From Geobacillus stearothermophilus ATCC 12980 (lineage in GTDB: Bacteria; Bacillota; Bacilli; Bacillales; Anoxybacillaceae): 64,000 nucleotides of DNA. The stretch is from contig NZ_CP128494.1 of assembly GCF_030369615.1 (NCBI RefSeq), positions 468,001-532,000 on the forward strand. Direction: 5' to 3'. Every line of letters starts with the position of its first letter. Positions within the stretch are counted from its first letter, which is position 1. Shown piece by piece: positions 43,420 to 52,458 of this stretch. A model generated the notes under the pieces. That model was not told the origin of the DNA, ran no database searches, and worked only from the letters and a program-made list of their open reading frames with translations. The position numbers were made by a program, and so were the translations under genes.

Positions 43420-44319
43420 ATGAGTTTGGAGATCATTGAGGTGACGAAACGGTTTGGCCAGACGACGGCCGTCGACCATTTGACGTTGACGGTTCCAGAA
43501 GGGGAGATGTTCGGGCTGCTTGGGGCGAATGGAGCGGGAAAAACGACGACCTTTCGCATGATTTTAGGCCTTCTGCTCCCGACGGAAGGGGTGATCCGTT
43601 GGCAAGGCGAACCGATTGATGACTCGAAAAGCCATCTGATCGGCTATTTGCCGGAAGAGCGCGGGTTGTACCCGAAGCTGAACGTGCAAGAGCAGCTTTT
43701 GTATTTAGGGCGGTTGCGCGGAATGAAAAAGACGGATCTTCTTCCGGAAATCGACCGCTGGCTTGAGCGCTTCCATATCCGCGATTACGCCAACAAGCGG
43801 GTGGAGGAGCTGTCGAAAGGCAACCAGCAAAAAATCCAGTTTATCGCTGCTGTGCTTCATCGACCGAAGCTATTAATCTTGGATGAGCCATTCAGCGGCC
43901 TTGATCCGGTGAACGTGGAACTGTTGAAAGAAGCGGTGCTTGATTTAAAACGGAACGGCACAACCATCGTCTTCTCTAGCCATCGGATGGAGCATGTCGA
44001 AGAGCTGTGCGAACATGTCTGCATTTTGCGCCGCGGCCGCGCGGTGGTGGCGGGAGCGCTGCGTGAACTGAAACGTTCGTTTGGCAAGCAAATTCTTATC
44101 ATTCAAGGAGACGGACCGTTTGAACAATTGGCGCGGTTTCCTGGTGTTTTGCAGTGGAAGCGGACGGCGGAAGGGGTGCGGCTGCAAATCGCCAATGAGG
44201 AGACGGCGCAAGCGATACTCGGTCATATAGCAGGAAAATTCGCGGTTCGTCTGTTTGCCTTGGAGGAACCGTCTCTGAATGATATCTTTATTGAAAAAGT
44301 AGGTGCGGCGTATGAATAA
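43420..44319 (+). CDS. yhaQ: ABC exporter ATPase YhaQ (NatA-like)
   Basis: A 299-residue ATPase with Walker A 'GLLGANGAGKTTTFRMILGL' near residue 35, signature 'ELSKGNQQKIQFIAAVLHRP' and Walker B 'LLILDEPFSGLDPVNVELLK'. The C-terminal 80 residues form the extra domain found in NatA-like exporters. ATG 43420 is chosen with GGGGGAATGTGG upstream; an ATG 33 bases earlier lacks a site. Its last bases overlap the start of the permease gene yhaP. NatAB-type systems extrude sodium or toxic compounds. Confidence 0.88.
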   Translation: MSLEIIEVTKRFGQTTAVDHLTLTVPEGEMFGLLGANGAGKTTTFRMILGLLLPTEGVIRWQGEPIDDSKSHLIGYLPEERGLYPKLNVQEQLLYLGRLRGMKKTDLLPEIDRWLERFHIRDYANKRVEELSKGNQQKIQFIAAVLHRPKLLILDEPFSGLDPVNVELLKEAVLDLKRNGTTIVFSSHRMEHVEELCEHVCILRRGRAVVAGALRELKRSFGKQILIIQGDGPFEQLARFPGVLQWKRTAEGVRLQIANEETAQAILGHIAGKFAVRLFALEEPSLNDIFIEKVGAAYE

Positions 44320-45541
44320 GTTTTTCCTTGTGGCGGTACATACGTATCAGACGAAGCTGAAGGCGAAAGCATTTTTGGTGACCACTGCCATCACTTGCCT
44401 GTTGATCATCGGGGTGGCCAACATTCAGCCGATCATTGAGTTTTTCACCGGTGATGAAAAGCCTCATGTCGCGGTCATTGACCGCACGGGATCTTTGTAC
44501 GGTCCGCTTGCGAAGCAGGCAAACCATAATCAAATCGCGTTGACGAAAATTACGGATATGGAAAACGAAGCGAAAGAAGCGGTCAAAGAAGGCAAATGGG
44601 ACGGATTGCTCGTCTTGTCGATGGATGCGGAAGGATTGCCGGAAGCGGTGTATTATGCCAATACGATTGTGGACAATCAGACGCCTGAGGAACTGGAACG
44701 AGCGCTAAGCCAGCTGAAAACAGCGCTTTCAGCCGCTAAGCTCGGCCTGACGGATGAACAAATGGCAGAGCTTTCCAAACCGGTTCCGTTCCAAAAGGTG
44801 GCATTGGAAAAAAACGCGAAGACGGAAGAGGAGTTGAACCAAGCGCGCTCTCTCGTTTATGTCCTTCTGTTCGCGATGTATATGTTTGTTTTGATGTATG
44901 GAGGAATGATTGCGACGGAGGTGGCGACGGAAAAATCGTCGCGCGTGATGGAAATTTTAGTGTCAAGCGTCCCGCCGGTCCAACAGCTGTTTGGCAAAAT
45001 CATCGGCGTTGCTCTTGTGAGCTTGACGCAATTTTTCGTTTTTTTCGCCGTCGCTTTCGCCGCGTTAAAAACGAGCGGACAGGAAGTGTGGCGTTTCCTC
45101 GGATTGGATCACCTGCCGGCCTCGATCTTTGTGTATGCACTCGTTTTTTTCTTGCTCGGTTACCTCTTGTACGCGGTGCTGTTTGCCGTGCTCGGTTCGC
45201 TCGTCAGCCGGGTCGAAGATGTACAGCCGGCGATTACGCCGGTCATGATGTTGGTTGTCGCTGCCTTTATGATCGCGATGTTTGGCTTGAATGCGCCAGA
45301 GTCGGCGTTCGTGACCGGCGCCTCGTTTGTTCCCTTTTTCGCTCCGATGCTCATGTTTTTGCGCATCGGCCTCGTTTCCGTGCCGGGGTGGGAAGTGGCG
45401 CTTTGCCTTGTGCTTTTAGCGGCGACGATTGCCTTGCTCATTTATTTTGGCGCCAAAGTGTACCGAGGCGGCGTGCTGATGTATGGACGAATGAACATTT
45501 TCAAGGATATAAAACAGGCCATCCAGCTGACAAAAAAATAA
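44312..45541 (+). CDS. yhaP: ABC exporter permease YhaP (NatB-like)
   Basis: A 409-residue permease with one membrane helix near residue 25, a 150-residue outer segment ('EKPHVAVIDRTGSLYGPLAK') and a C-terminal block of about six helices starting 'YVLLFAMYMFVLMYGGMIAT'. The cytoplasmic 'EVATEKSSRVMEILVSSVPP' is the NatB/ABC-2 signature. The ATG overlaps the yhaQ stop by 8 bases. Substrate unknown. Confidence 0.88.
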   Translation: MNKFFLVAVHTYQTKLKAKAFLVTTAITCLLIIGVANIQPIIEFFTGDEKPHVAVIDRTGSLYGPLAKQANHNQIALTKITDMENEAKEAVKEGKWDGLLVLSMDAEGLPEAVYYANTIVDNQTPEELERALSQLKTALSAAKLGLTDEQMAELSKPVPFQKVALEKNAKTEEELNQARSLVYVLLFAMYMFVLMYGGMIATEVATEKSSRVMEILVSSVPPVQQLFGKIIGVALVSLTQFFVFFAVAFAALKTSGQEVWRFLGLDHLPASIFVYALVFFLLGYLLYAVLFAVLGSLVSRVEDVQPAITPVMMLVVAAFMIAMFGLNAPESAFVTGASFVPFFAPMLMFLRIGLVSVPGWEVALCLVLLAATIALLIYFGAKVYRGGVLMYGRMNIFKDIKQAIQLTKK

Positions 45542-45571
45542 ACAGTGGACGGGCCGTTTGGGCTAATGTTC

Positions 45572-45602
45572 CCTTGCCGTTTCGGCAAGGCTTTCTTTTT
45601 GC
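45572..45602 (+). terminator. Terminator after yhaP
   Basis: CCTTGCCG / CGGCAAGG stem with a three-base loop and CTTTCTTTTT tail. Confidence 0.8.
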
Positions 45603-45658
45603 CCTTTGCCCGTTATGATATACTAGAAAATACGTACAGAGAAACGGAGGAGAACGAA

Positions 45659-46636
45659 GTGGCGAAAGGCATCATCCATTATGAGGTTGGGGAACAAGTT
45701 GATCTCTTTTTGCTCATCAAATCCGCAACGAAAGGCATCGCCAGCAATGGCAAGCCGTTCTTAACGTTGATTTTGCAAGATAAAAGCGGCGACATTGAAG
45801 CGAAACTGTGGGATGTCTCGCCAGATGATGAAGAGCGGTATGTGCCGGAGTGCATCGTCAAAGTGGCGGGAGACATCCATAACTACCGTGGCAAATTGCA
45901 GTTGCGCATCCGTTCGATCCGTCCTGCTCATCCGGGCGATGCGGTGCGCATCGATGACTTTTTGGAGACGGCTCCGCTCGGGCGCGAGGAAATGAAGGCG
46001 AAAGTCATGGAATACATATTTGCGATGGAAAATCCAAACATCCAGCGCATTACCCGCTATTTGTTGAAAAAATACGAAAAGGCGTTTTTTGAGTACCCAG
46101 CGGCGACGAAAAACCATCATGAATTCATCTCCGGACTGGCGTACCACGTCGTGTCGATGCTCGAGCTCGCCAAGGCGCTCGTCCATCTCTATCCGTCGCT
46201 CAATAAAGATTTGCTTTATGCCGGCGTCATTTTGCATGACCTTGGCAAAGTGATGGAATTATCTGGTCCGGTATCGACGGTGTATACGCTGGAAGGAAAT
46301 TTGCTCGGACACATTTCGATCATGGTGAGCGAGATCAGCAAGGCGGCGGAACAGCTCGGCATTCAAGGTGAGGAAGTCGTCATTTTGCAGCATCTTGTGC
46401 TCGCGCATCATGGCAAGGCGGAATGGGGCAGCCCGAAGCCGCCGCTTGTCAAAGAAGCCGAGGTGCTTCATTACATTGACAATTTGGATGCGAAAATTAC
46501 GATGATCGACCGTGCGCTTGAGAAAGTAAAACCAGGTGAATTCACCGAACGCGTCTTTGCCCTTGACAATCGCTCGTTTTACAAGCCGGTGTTTTTATCT
46601 GTTTCAAAGCCAAAAAATGCGGGTAGTAAAGAGTAG
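45659..46636 (+). CDS. yhaM: 3'-5' exoribonuclease YhaM
   Basis: A 325-residue protein. The N-terminal OB fold ('[20 protein letters not shown]', '[19 protein letters not shown]') is followed by an HD domain ('[20 protein letters not shown]', '[17 protein letters not shown]', '[16 protein letters not shown]'). This is YhaM, which shortens RNA and single-stranded DNA from the 3' end. The start is GTG 45659 with GGAGGAGAACGAA in front, matching the family start '[13 protein letters not shown]'. The frame is open further upstream across a terminator, where no start is supported. Confidence 0.92.
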   Translation: MAKGIIHYEVGEQVDLFLLIKSATKGIASNGKPFLTLILQDKSGDIEAKLWDVSPDDEERYVPECIVKVAGDIHNYRGKLQLRIRSIRPAHPGDAVRIDDFLETAPLGREEMKAKVMEYIFAMENPNIQRITRYLLKKYEKAFFEYPAATKNHHEFISGLAYHVVSMLELAKALVHLYPSLNKDLLYAGVILHDLGKVMELSGPVSTVYTLEGNLLGHISIMVSEISKAAEQLGIQGEEVVILQHLVLAHHGKAEWGSPKPPLVKEAEVLHYIDNLDAKITMIDRALEKVKPGEFTERVFALDNRSFYKPVFLSVSKPKNAGSKE

Positions 46637-46663
46637 GGGGGCGGATCAAGGGAGGGATGGATC

Positions 46664-46792
46664 ATGATCGAACCGATCATTGAAATCGTCCCGACATCCC
46701 AGCACGAACAGGCGAAAGAAACGTTGAGCGAACTGCGCCGACAGTGGAAGAAAACGAAGAAGAAAACAAAGAAGAAGCGAAACGAAGCATAA
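46664..46792 (+). CDS. Small basic-tailed protein, 42 residues
   Basis: The short frame starts 'MIEPIIEIVPTSQHEQAKET' and ends in an uninterrupted Lys/Arg-rich stretch ('WKKTKKKTKKKRNEA'). GGAGGGATGG lies 5-10 bases upstream, and a terminator follows 15 bases after the stop. The basic tail suggests nucleic acid or membrane surface binding, but I do not know the family. It lies 27 bases behind yhaM and is probably co-transcribed. Confidence 0.6.
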   Translation: MIEPIIEIVPTSQHEQAKETLSELRRQWKKTKKKTKKKRNEA

Positions 46793-46808
46793 GCGTTGTC
46801 CCGAGGAA

Positions 46809-46835
46809 AGAGGCGGTGTCCCCGCCTCTTTCTTC
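46809..46835 (+). terminator. Terminator after the 42-residue gene
   Basis: AAAGAGGCGG / CCGCCTCTTT stem with a five-base loop and CTT tail. Confidence 0.75.
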
Positions 46836-46899
46836 ATGCATACAGCTGGCCGTTCACGCGTATAGTGTAGTAAGACAAGCGTACAAGGAGGGGATGGCG

Positions 46900-47088
46900 A
46901 TGTTCAGTTTGCCATGGTGGATTTATTTGGTCGTGGCCGGCATTATTTTCAGCGGCTACATGACTGTAAAAACAGCGGCGCGCGAGCGGGAAATCGACGA
47001 GGCGTTTATAGAAAAAGAAGGCGAAATTTATATGGAGCGCATCCGTCAAGAACGGGAGCGGCGGAAGCAAGCGAAGTCCTTGCAATAG
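46900..47088 (+). CDS. yhaL: Sporulation protein YhaL
   Basis: A 62-residue protein with one N-terminal membrane helix ('MFSLPWWIYLVVAGIIFSGY') and a charged helical tail containing 'DEAFIEKEGEIYMERIRQER'. This matches B. subtilis YhaL, an early sporulation gene. ATG 46900 is chosen because AAGGAGG lies 8 bases upstream; the ATG 6 bases earlier is too close to it. Confidence 0.88.
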   Translation: MFSLPWWIYLVVAGIIFSGYMTVKTAAREREIDEAFIEKEGEIYMERIRQERERRKQAKSLQ

Positions 47089-47211
47089 CCAAGGGCTTTC
47101 TTTTTTTGATTTTTGAAAACGATTTTTTCAAAAAATTCTCTTTCTTTTTTTTTGAATCGTGTTAGGATAGTAATATCAACGGACTACCAGGAGGCAAAGT
47201 GAGGGATAACA

Positions 47212-48294
47212 ATGAAACGCGCGTACAACTTCAACGCTGGCCCGTCCGCGCTTCCGCTTCCGGTGCTTGAGCGGGCGCAAAAAGAGCTGCTTAATTTTCA
47301 AAACACCGGCATGTCGGTGATGGAATTAAGCCACCGAAGCAAGGAATACGAGGCGGTGCACAATGCGGCGAAAGAGCGGCTCAAGCGACTTCTAAATGTG
47401 CCGGACGGGTATGACGTTTTATTTTTGCAAGGCGGGGCGAGCTTGCAGTTTTCGATGGTACCGATGAACCTCCTCACGGAAGGGAAAATCGGCTGTTATG
47501 TGCTGACCGGGGCGTGGTCGGAGAAAGCGCTGAAAGAAGCGCAAAAAATCGGTTTGACAACGGTTGTCGCGTCGAGCAAAGAAGCGAACTACACGTATAT
47601 TCCGCCGCTCGATGATGTGAAATGGCCGAAAAACGCCGCCTATGTCCATATTACGTCCAACAACACGATCTTCGGCACTCAATGGAAGGAATTTCCGGAC
47701 ACGCCGGTTGACCTGGTCGCGGATATGTCGAGCGATATTTTAAGCCGTCCGTTCGATGTCAGTCAATTTGCCCTCATTTACGCCGGGGCGCAGAAAAATC
47801 TCGGCCCGTCAGGAGTCACGGTTGTCATTCTCCGCAACGATTTGCTGGAGCGCATTCCGGACGGGCTGCCGACGATGCTTGATTACCGAACGCACCAGAA
47901 GAGCAATTCGCTGTACAACACGCCGCCGACGTTTGCGATTTACATGCTGTCGCTCGTGCTCGAATGGGTCGAAGAGCAAGGCGGTGTGGCGGCGATGGAA
48001 GAGCGCAACCAGCAAAAGGCGGCCATGCTGTATGAGGCGATTGATGAAAGCGGCGGCTTTTACAAACCGCACGCCGAAAAGGGGAGCCGTTCGCTCATGA
48101 ACGTCACCTTTACGCTTCCAAATGAGGAGCTGACGAAAACATTCCTCGCCGAGGCGAAAGAACGCGGGTTTGTCGGGCTCGGCGGGCACCGATCGGTCGG
48201 CGGCTGCCGGGCGTCGATTTACAATGCGGTGCCGCTTGAGGCGTGCGAAGCGCTCGCATCGTTTATGAACGATTTTCGCCGCCGCTTTGCCTGA
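47212..48294 (+). CDS. serC: Phosphoserine aminotransferase SerC
   Basis: A 360-residue class V aminotransferase. It starts 'KRAYNFNAGPSALPLPVLER', contains 'DVLFLQGGASLQFSMVPMN' and carries the PLP-binding Lys in 'LIYAGAQKNLGPSGVT' (near residue 196). 'GLGGHRSVGGCRASIYNAVP' forms the substrate-binding end. It makes 3-phosphoserine for serine synthesis. The start follows GGAGGCAAAGTGAGGG. The neighbours match the trpP-serC region of B. subtilis, although serC and trpP are in one direction here. Confidence 0.95.
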   Translation: MKRAYNFNAGPSALPLPVLERAQKELLNFQNTGMSVMELSHRSKEYEAVHNAAKERLKRLLNVPDGYDVLFLQGGASLQFSMVPMNLLTEGKIGCYVLTGAWSEKALKEAQKIGLTTVVASSKEANYTYIPPLDDVKWPKNAAYVHITSNNTIFGTQWKEFPDTPVDLVADMSSDILSRPFDVSQFALIYAGAQKNLGPSGVTVVILRNDLLERIPDGLPTMLDYRTHQKSNSLYNTPPTFAIYMLSLVLEWVEEQGGVAAMEERNQQKAAMLYEAIDESGGFYKPHAEKGSRSLMNVTFTLPNEELTKTFLAEAKERGFVGLGGHRSVGGCRASIYNAVPLEACEALASFMNDFRRRFA

Positions 48295-48327
48295 AACTTT
48301 CTTCTTCACTTTTGTATTGCAAAGTGA

Positions 48328-48333
48328 TATAAT
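48328..48333 (+). promoter_or_regulatory. -10 box of the trpP promoter
   Basis: TATAAT, 15 bases before the first TRAP triplet. The -35 region (near 48305-48310) is weak. Confidence 0.5.
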
Positions 48334-48347
48334 AATAGAAAATTCTC

Positions 48348-48386
48348 GAGCATGAGAATAGATGAGAATAGATGAGGAGAGATGAG
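48348..48386 (+). promoter_or_regulatory. TRAP-binding site covering the trpP ribosome binding site
   Basis: Eight (G/T)AG triplets start at 48348, 48354, 48359, 48364, 48369, 48374, 48379 and 48384, seven of them at exact five-base periods. The last three overlap GAGGAG, the ribosome binding site of trpP. This is the arrangement bound by the 11-subunit TRAP ring; tryptophan-loaded TRAP would block translation. Confidence 0.88.
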
Positions 48387-48387
48387 C

Positions 48388-48912
48388 ATGAATGCCAGAA
48401 CATTAGTATTGATGGCGCTGTTAGTCGGAATCGGAGCCGTGTTGCACGCCGCCATTCCGGGGTTGTTTTTCGGAATGAAGCCGGATATGATGCTGGCGAT
48501 GATGGTGTTGGCGATTTTGCTGTTTCCAAATGTCAAGGCAGCCGGTCTTGTCGGCGTCGCCACCGGGTTGATTTCCGCCATGACAACGACATTTCCGGGC
48601 GGGCAGCTTCCGAATATGATCGACAAAATCATCACGGCCTTCGTCGTCTTTGCCCTGATCTTTGCGGTGAAAAAGTACAGCCAGACAGTGGCCGGGGCGG
48701 CGGTGCTGGCGGCTGTCGGCACCGTCATTTCCGGGTCGGTGTTTTTAACCGCGGCGCTCCTTATTGTTGGGTTGCCGGGTGGAACGACCTTTTCTGCGCT
48801 GTTTGTCACGATTGTGCTGCCAACCGCGGCGTTAAATGCGGTGGCCATGGCCATTATCTATCCGATTGCGGCGTCCATCTTCCGGCGGATGAACGTCACA
48901 GCACACGTGTAA
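48388..48912 (+). CDS. trpP: Tryptophan transporter TrpP
   Basis: A 174-residue protein with five to six membrane helices ('LVLMALLVGIGAVLHAAIPG', 'FFGMKPDMMLAMMVLAILLF', 'LTAALLIVGLPGGTTFSALF'), the size of ECF-like substrate-binding membrane proteins. It matches B. subtilis TrpP. ATG 48388 has GAGGAG 8 bases upstream; an ATG 6 bases earlier is too close. The TRAP site over its ribosome binding site ties its synthesis to tryptophan level. A terminator follows. Confidence 0.92.
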   Translation: MNARTLVLMALLVGIGAVLHAAIPGLFFGMKPDMMLAMMVLAILLFPNVKAAGLVGVATGLISAMTTTFPGGQLPNMIDKIITAFVVFALIFAVKKYSQTVAGAAVLAAVGTVISGSVFLTAALLIVGLPGGTTFSALFVTIVLPTAALNAVAMAIIYPIAASIFRRMNVTAHV

Positions 48913-48917
48913 ACGGC

Positions 48918-48948
48918 AAAAACCCGATCATGACTGGTCGGGTTTTTT
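48918..48948 (+). terminator. Terminator after trpP
   Basis: ACCCGATCA / TGGTCGGGT stem with a four-base loop and TTTTTT. Confidence 0.85.
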
Positions 48949-49023
48949 GCTATCAAACAGGCGGAACGATGCTGGTTTGCAGCTCCTTCCCTGCCTTTAT
49001 TTATTTGAAAATTCAAACAAACG

Positions 49024-49212
49024 CTAAGCGTAGCTGAGAAGCCAGGCGGCAAACAGACAAAGCGATGCTATTCCAATATAGCGCAAAGCTTGCTCTTTGA
49101 GCAGCGCCTTTGGCGGGTACGCCCGCGCTTTCCATAAAGAAAAGAAAGTGTTTATAAAAAGACAGAAAAATACGAATCCGATTGCGGTAAGCATCCATTG
49201 TATATACATCAT
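49024..49212 (-). CDS. Hypothetical two-helix membrane protein, 62 residues
   Basis: ACAGGAGGGAAAACGC precedes ATG 49212. The product is two hydrophobic segments ('MLTAIGFVFFCLFINTFFSL' and 'YIGIASLCLFAAWLLSYA') joined by a basic loop. The family is not recognised. It is divergent from hpr, with an AT-rich gap of 150 bases holding promoters for both. Confidence 0.65.
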   Translation of the reverse strand: MMYIQWMLTAIGFVFFCLFINTFFSLWKARAYPPKALLKEQALRYIGIASLCLFAAWLLSYA

Positions 49213-49367
49213 TGCGTTTTCCCTCCTGTATGCGGCAGTCTCCTTAGGCTTATTACTATGAATATGCAAAAAAATCATAAAAATAAATATTTTTGTCTTT
49301 ATTCTTTTTTGTTTTATTGATATAATAGGAAATAAAAAATACGGTGAGGGAAAGAGTGGGTGGAACG

Positions 49368-49973
49368 ATGAAGGGGACAGAACAGCATTATTCCGTTAAA
49401 GAGGCAATGCTATTTAGCCAACGGATCGCCCAGCTGAGCAAGGCGCTATGGAAATCGATTGAAAAAGACTGGCAGCAATGGATCAAGCCATTCGATTTGA
49501 ACATTAATGAGCATCATATTTTATGGATTGCTTACCATTTTAAAGGAGTATCGATCTCAGAAATTTCCAAATTTGGTGTGATGCACGTTTCGACAGCTTT
49601 TAACTTTTCGAAAAAACTGGAAGAAAAAGGGTTTCTTTCATTTTCCAAAAGGCAAGACGACAAGCGCAATACGTACATTGAGTTGACCGAAAAAGGCGAA
49701 GAAGTGTTGATGAAGCTGATGGAGACGTATGACCCGACGAAAAATGCCGTTTTTAATGGGGTGTTGCCGTTGCGCGAGTTGTACGGAAAGTTTCCGGAAA
49801 TTTTAGAAATGATGTGCATAGTCCGCAATATTTATGGCGATGATTTTATGGAAATTTTTGAGCGGGCGTTTGAGAACATTAAGGAAGACTTTGTCGAGCA
49901 AGACGGCAAGCTCGTCAGGCGGACGGCGAAAGCGACAGAGCAGGAGAAAGAGCTGGCCAGCCAGGCTAATTGA
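49368..49973 (+). CDS. hpr: MarR-type transition-state regulator Hpr (ScoC)
   Basis: A 201-residue winged-helix regulator, almost superimposable on B. subtilis Hpr: '[19 protein letters not shown]', '[20 protein letters not shown]', '[20 protein letters not shown]' (recognition helix) and '[11 protein letters not shown]'. Hpr represses proteases, oligopeptide permeases and sporulation functions. ATG 49368 follows GGGTGG; an upstream GTG is less likely. Its last 8 bases overlap the end of convergent yhaI. Confidence 0.93.
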   Translation: MKGTEQHYSVKEAMLFSQRIAQLSKALWKSIEKDWQQWIKPFDLNINEHHILWIAYHFKGVSISEISKFGVMHVSTAFNFSKKLEEKGFLSFSKRQDDKRNTYIELTEKGEEVLMKLMETYDPTKNAVFNGVLPLRELYGKFPEILEMMCIVRNIYGDDFMEIFERAFENIKEDFVEQDGKLVRRTAKATEQEKELASQAN

Positions 49974-50307
49974 CGGTTTGAATGAGCATTTTCAGCTCGG
50001 TCATCAGCGGCACAAACAGTTGTTGGGCCAACATGGCGTCAACCGTTTGTTCGAGCGGAAGGTTCGGATGGAGCATCCCGGCAAACTGCACGAGCAGAGG
50101 GGTGAAAATCGTCAACCCTTCCGCTTTTTGCCGCTCATATTGCTCGGCGAGCTCTTGGCAAAACGATAGGAATGCGTCGACTTCTTCTTTGGTCAAATCA
50201 GCGCGGATCACAAGGGAGTAAAACGGTTTTTTTGTTTCATCGACCATTTCCAGCAACAATGACTGGTGAAATTCGAGCTTGGCCACTCGCTTTTCCAACG
50301 ACTCCAT
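49966..50307 (-). CDS. yhaI: DUF1878 protein YhaI
   Basis: A 113-residue helical protein ('[20 protein letters not shown]', '[20 protein letters not shown]') matching B. subtilis YhaI, which also lies between hpr and prsA. AAAGGAGCACGGTGT precedes ATG 50307; the open frame upstream lacks a site. Function unknown. Confidence 0.85.
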   Translation of the reverse strand: MESLEKRVAKLEFHQSLLLEMVDETKKPFYSLVIRADLTKEEVDAFLSFCQELAEQYERQKAEGLTIFTPLLVQFAGMLHPNLPLEQTVDAMLAQQLFVPLMTELKMLIQTVN

Positions 50308-50501
50308 ACACCGTGCTCCTTTGGCTGGCATAAAGTGCAACCGTGTTTACGTATATTTTACCGGATTTGTGCGCATTCACCAATAGGGAAAATCGCTTCA
50401 CCGTATTTTTCGAGAGAAAAAAGATTGATTTCCGGCGGCGGACGAGGTAAAGTTAAAGCCATGGACGGTGTTTGGTGAAGATGAGAAGGAGGGGAAGAGT
50501 T

Positions 50502-50681
50502 TTGGTGCTTTACTTTATCCCTCTGGCAGTGGCGGTTTTATTTTTTCTGAATCAGCTCACTCACTCGTTTTGTGCGCAGCGAGACATCCCGGAGGAGCAG
50601 CAGCCGGCGGTTTTCCGGACGATCAACGTACTGATTACGATTTTATTGATTTCTTCTTATTTTGAAGTGTTGTTTACATAA
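50502..50681 (+). CDS. Hypothetical 59-residue membrane protein
   Basis: AAGGAGGGG lies 7 bases before a TTG (50502) and 10 before a GTG (50505); either could start. The product has two hydrophobic stretches ('LVLYFIPLAVAVLFFLNQLT' and 'INVLITILLISSYFEVLFT') around a short charged loop with 'RDIPEEQQP'. A terminator follows. It belongs to no family I recognise. Small membrane proteins are common between hpr and prsA in bacilli. Confidence 0.6.
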   Translation: MVLYFIPLAVAVLFFLNQLTHSFCAQRDIPEEQQPAVFRTINVLITILLISSYFEVLFT

Positions 50682-50717
50682 CGAGGAGCCGGTGCGGCCG
50701 ATCGGGAAAGAGGAAGC

Positions 50718-50756
50718 AAGAGGGTGCTCCCGGTTTCGGGGGACACCCTCTTTTGT
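50718..50756. terminator. Terminator shared by two convergent small genes
   Basis: AAGAGGGTG / CACCCTCTT stem with a long loop and TTTTG on the plus strand. Confidence 0.75.
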
Positions 50757-50846
50757 TTAGTAGATGACGCAGGCGCAGCCGACAATGATTAGCAAAATAA
50801 ACAGCACAACAATCAACGCAAAGCCTCCGGAATAAGGTGCGCTCAT
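50757..50846 (-). CDS. YjcZ-family sporulation microprotein, 29 residues
   Basis: The frame reads 'MSAPYSGGFALIVVLFILLI' and then 'IVGCACVIY'. The Tyr-Ser-Gly-Gly-Phe-Ala-Leu-Ile-Val-Val-Leu-Phe-Ile-Leu-Leu-Ile-Ile-Val-Gly pattern is the hallmark of the YjcZ family of tiny sporulation membrane proteins. AAAGGGGGTGTTACG precedes the ATG. This member has two Cys near the end. Its size makes it easy to overlook. Confidence 0.88.
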   Translation of the reverse strand: MSAPYSGGFALIVVLFILLIIVGCACVIY

Positions 50847-51100
50847 CGTAACACCCCCTTTCGTAAGAAGAAGCCTGTCGAGCGCTTCATCCTCATCATA
50901 TGTATGACAAGCGTGCATGTTATGGGCGGATGACTAAAGCGGAAAGAGGTTTTTTTTTCATTGAAAATATGGTATAGTTATTGTCGTGGCTGAAGAGGCG
51001 AGCATGTTGTTTCTTGGGCGCGCTTGGGCGCCATTCGATCTGCGCCGCTTGAAATCGTGGGAACATTCAATCGAAAAAAGATGTAGGAGTTGTGAAGCGA

Positions 51101-51946
51101 ATGAAAAAATGGATGATGGCCACTGCCGTCGTTTCGTTCATGGCTTTGTCGGCCTGCAGCAACGACGGTTTGGAAGCGATTGTGGAAACGAAAAACGGCA
51201 ATATTACGAAAGATGAATTTTATAATGAGATGAAAGAGCGCGTCGGCAAATCCGTCCTTCGTGATTTGATTGACGAAAAAGTGTTGAGCAAAAAATACAA
51301 GGTAACCGATGAAGAGATCGACCGCGAAATCGAACGAATCAAGGAAGCGTATGGAACGCAATATGATTTGGCCGTGCAGCAGAACGGAGAAAAAGTGATC
51401 CGCGAAATGGTCAAGCTCGATTTGCTGCGGACGAAAGCGGCCGTTGAAGACATAAAAGTGACGGAGAAAGAGCTGAAGGAGTATTATGACAACTACAAGC
51501 CGAAAATTCGTGCCAGCCATATTTTGGTCAAAGATGAAAAAACAGCAAAAGAAGTAAAGGCGAAGCTTGATAAAGGCGAGGATTTCGCCAAGTTGGCCAA
51601 AGAATACTCCCAAGATCCAGGCTCGGCGTCCAACGGCGGCGATTTAGGCTGGTTTGGCCCAGGGAAAATGGTCAAGGAGTTTGAAGAAGCCGCCTATAAG
51701 CTGAAAGTCGGCGAAGTGAGCGATCCGGTGAAAACGGATTACGGCTACCATATCATTAAAGTGACGGACAAAGAAAAGAAAAAGTCGTTCAACGAAATGA
51801 AAGACGAAATTGCGTTTGAAGTCAAACGGAACAAGCTTGATCCTGCGACGATGCAGTCAAAAGTGGACAAATTGGTGAAAGATGCCGGTGTTGAGATCAA
51901 AGACAAAGATTTGCAAGATGTGATCGAGCAGCAAGGAAAACAGTAA
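51101..51946 (+). CDS. prsA: Foldase lipoprotein PrsA
   Basis: A 281-residue lipoprotein. The signal peptide ends in the lipobox 'LSAC' with Cys at residue 19. The N-domain is followed by a parvulin PPIase domain at about 135-225 ('[20 protein letters not shown]', '[19 protein letters not shown]', '[10 protein letters not shown]'). PrsA folds secreted proteins outside the membrane. I prefer ATG 51101 (site TAGGAG 11 bases upstream); the GTG at 51092 is too close to it. A strong terminator follows. Confidence 0.93.
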   Translation: MKKWMMATAVVSFMALSACSNDGLEAIVETKNGNITKDEFYNEMKERVGKSVLRDLIDEKVLSKKYKVTDEEIDREIERIKEAYGTQYDLAVQQNGEKVIREMVKLDLLRTKAAVEDIKVTEKELKEYYDNYKPKIRASHILVKDEKTAKEVKAKLDKGEDFAKLAKEYSQDPGSASNGGDLGWFGPGKMVKEFEEAAYKLKVGEVSDPVKTDYGYHIIKVTDKEKKKSFNEMKDEIAFEVKRNKLDPATMQSKVDKLVKDAGVEIKDKDLQDVIEQQGKQ

Positions 51947-51984
51947 AAAAACGGAAGCAGAACATCCCTGCTTCCGTTTTTTTA
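51946..51984. terminator. Terminator between prsA and hit
   Basis: AAAACGGAAGCAG / CTGCTTCCGTTTT stem followed by a T-run; useful in both directions. Confidence 0.85.
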
Positions 51985-52023
51985 TTTGTGGGCTTGACCT
52001 TTCTGCTGTTCAACAACGGGGGA

Positions 52024-52446
52024 TCAGCCGAGCTGCTCGCGAATGGCGGCCGCGATCGCCTGCAGGTCAGCAGGCGTATAGTCGCTTGCATGCGACTTCC
52101 AGACCGCGCCAAACCCATCCCCTTTGCCGTAGCGTGGAATGAGGTGAAGATGGTAATGGAACACCGTCTGCCCCGCTTGCTCGCCATTGTTGTTCAATAA
52201 GTTGAGCCCGACGGGGGAAAACGCTTTATTCAGCGCGTTGGCGATTACCGGCACGGCGCGAAACAGACGGCCGGCTGCCTCCGGCGTAAGCGTAAAAACG
52301 TTTTCTGTATGTACTTTTGGGATGACAAGCGTATGCCCTTTCGTTACTTGGCTGATGTCCAAAAAGGCAAGCACATGCTCGTCTTCGTACACTTTCGCCG
52401 CCGGCAACTCACCGTTGACGATTTTGCAAAAAATGCAATCACTCAT
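52024..52446 (-). CDS. hit: HIT-family protein Hit
   Basis: A 140-residue HIT-domain protein. The catalytic histidine triad is in 'VFHYHLHLIPRYGKGDGFG'. A CxxC near the N-terminus ('CIFCKIVNGE') probably binds zinc with a downstream His. It matches B. subtilis Hit, also located beside ecsA. It hydrolyses nucleoside phosphoramidates or related nucleotides. ATG 52446 is chosen; GTG 52458 is possible. Confidence 0.92.
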   Translation of the reverse strand: MSDCIFCKIVNGELPAAKVYEDEHVLAFLDISQVTKGHTLVIPKVHTENVFTLTPEAAGRLFRAVPVIANALNKAFSPVGLNLLNNNGEQAGQTVFHYHLHLIPRYGKGDGFGAVWKSHASDYTPADLQAIAAAIREQLG

Positions 52447-52458
52447 AGGAACGGTCAC

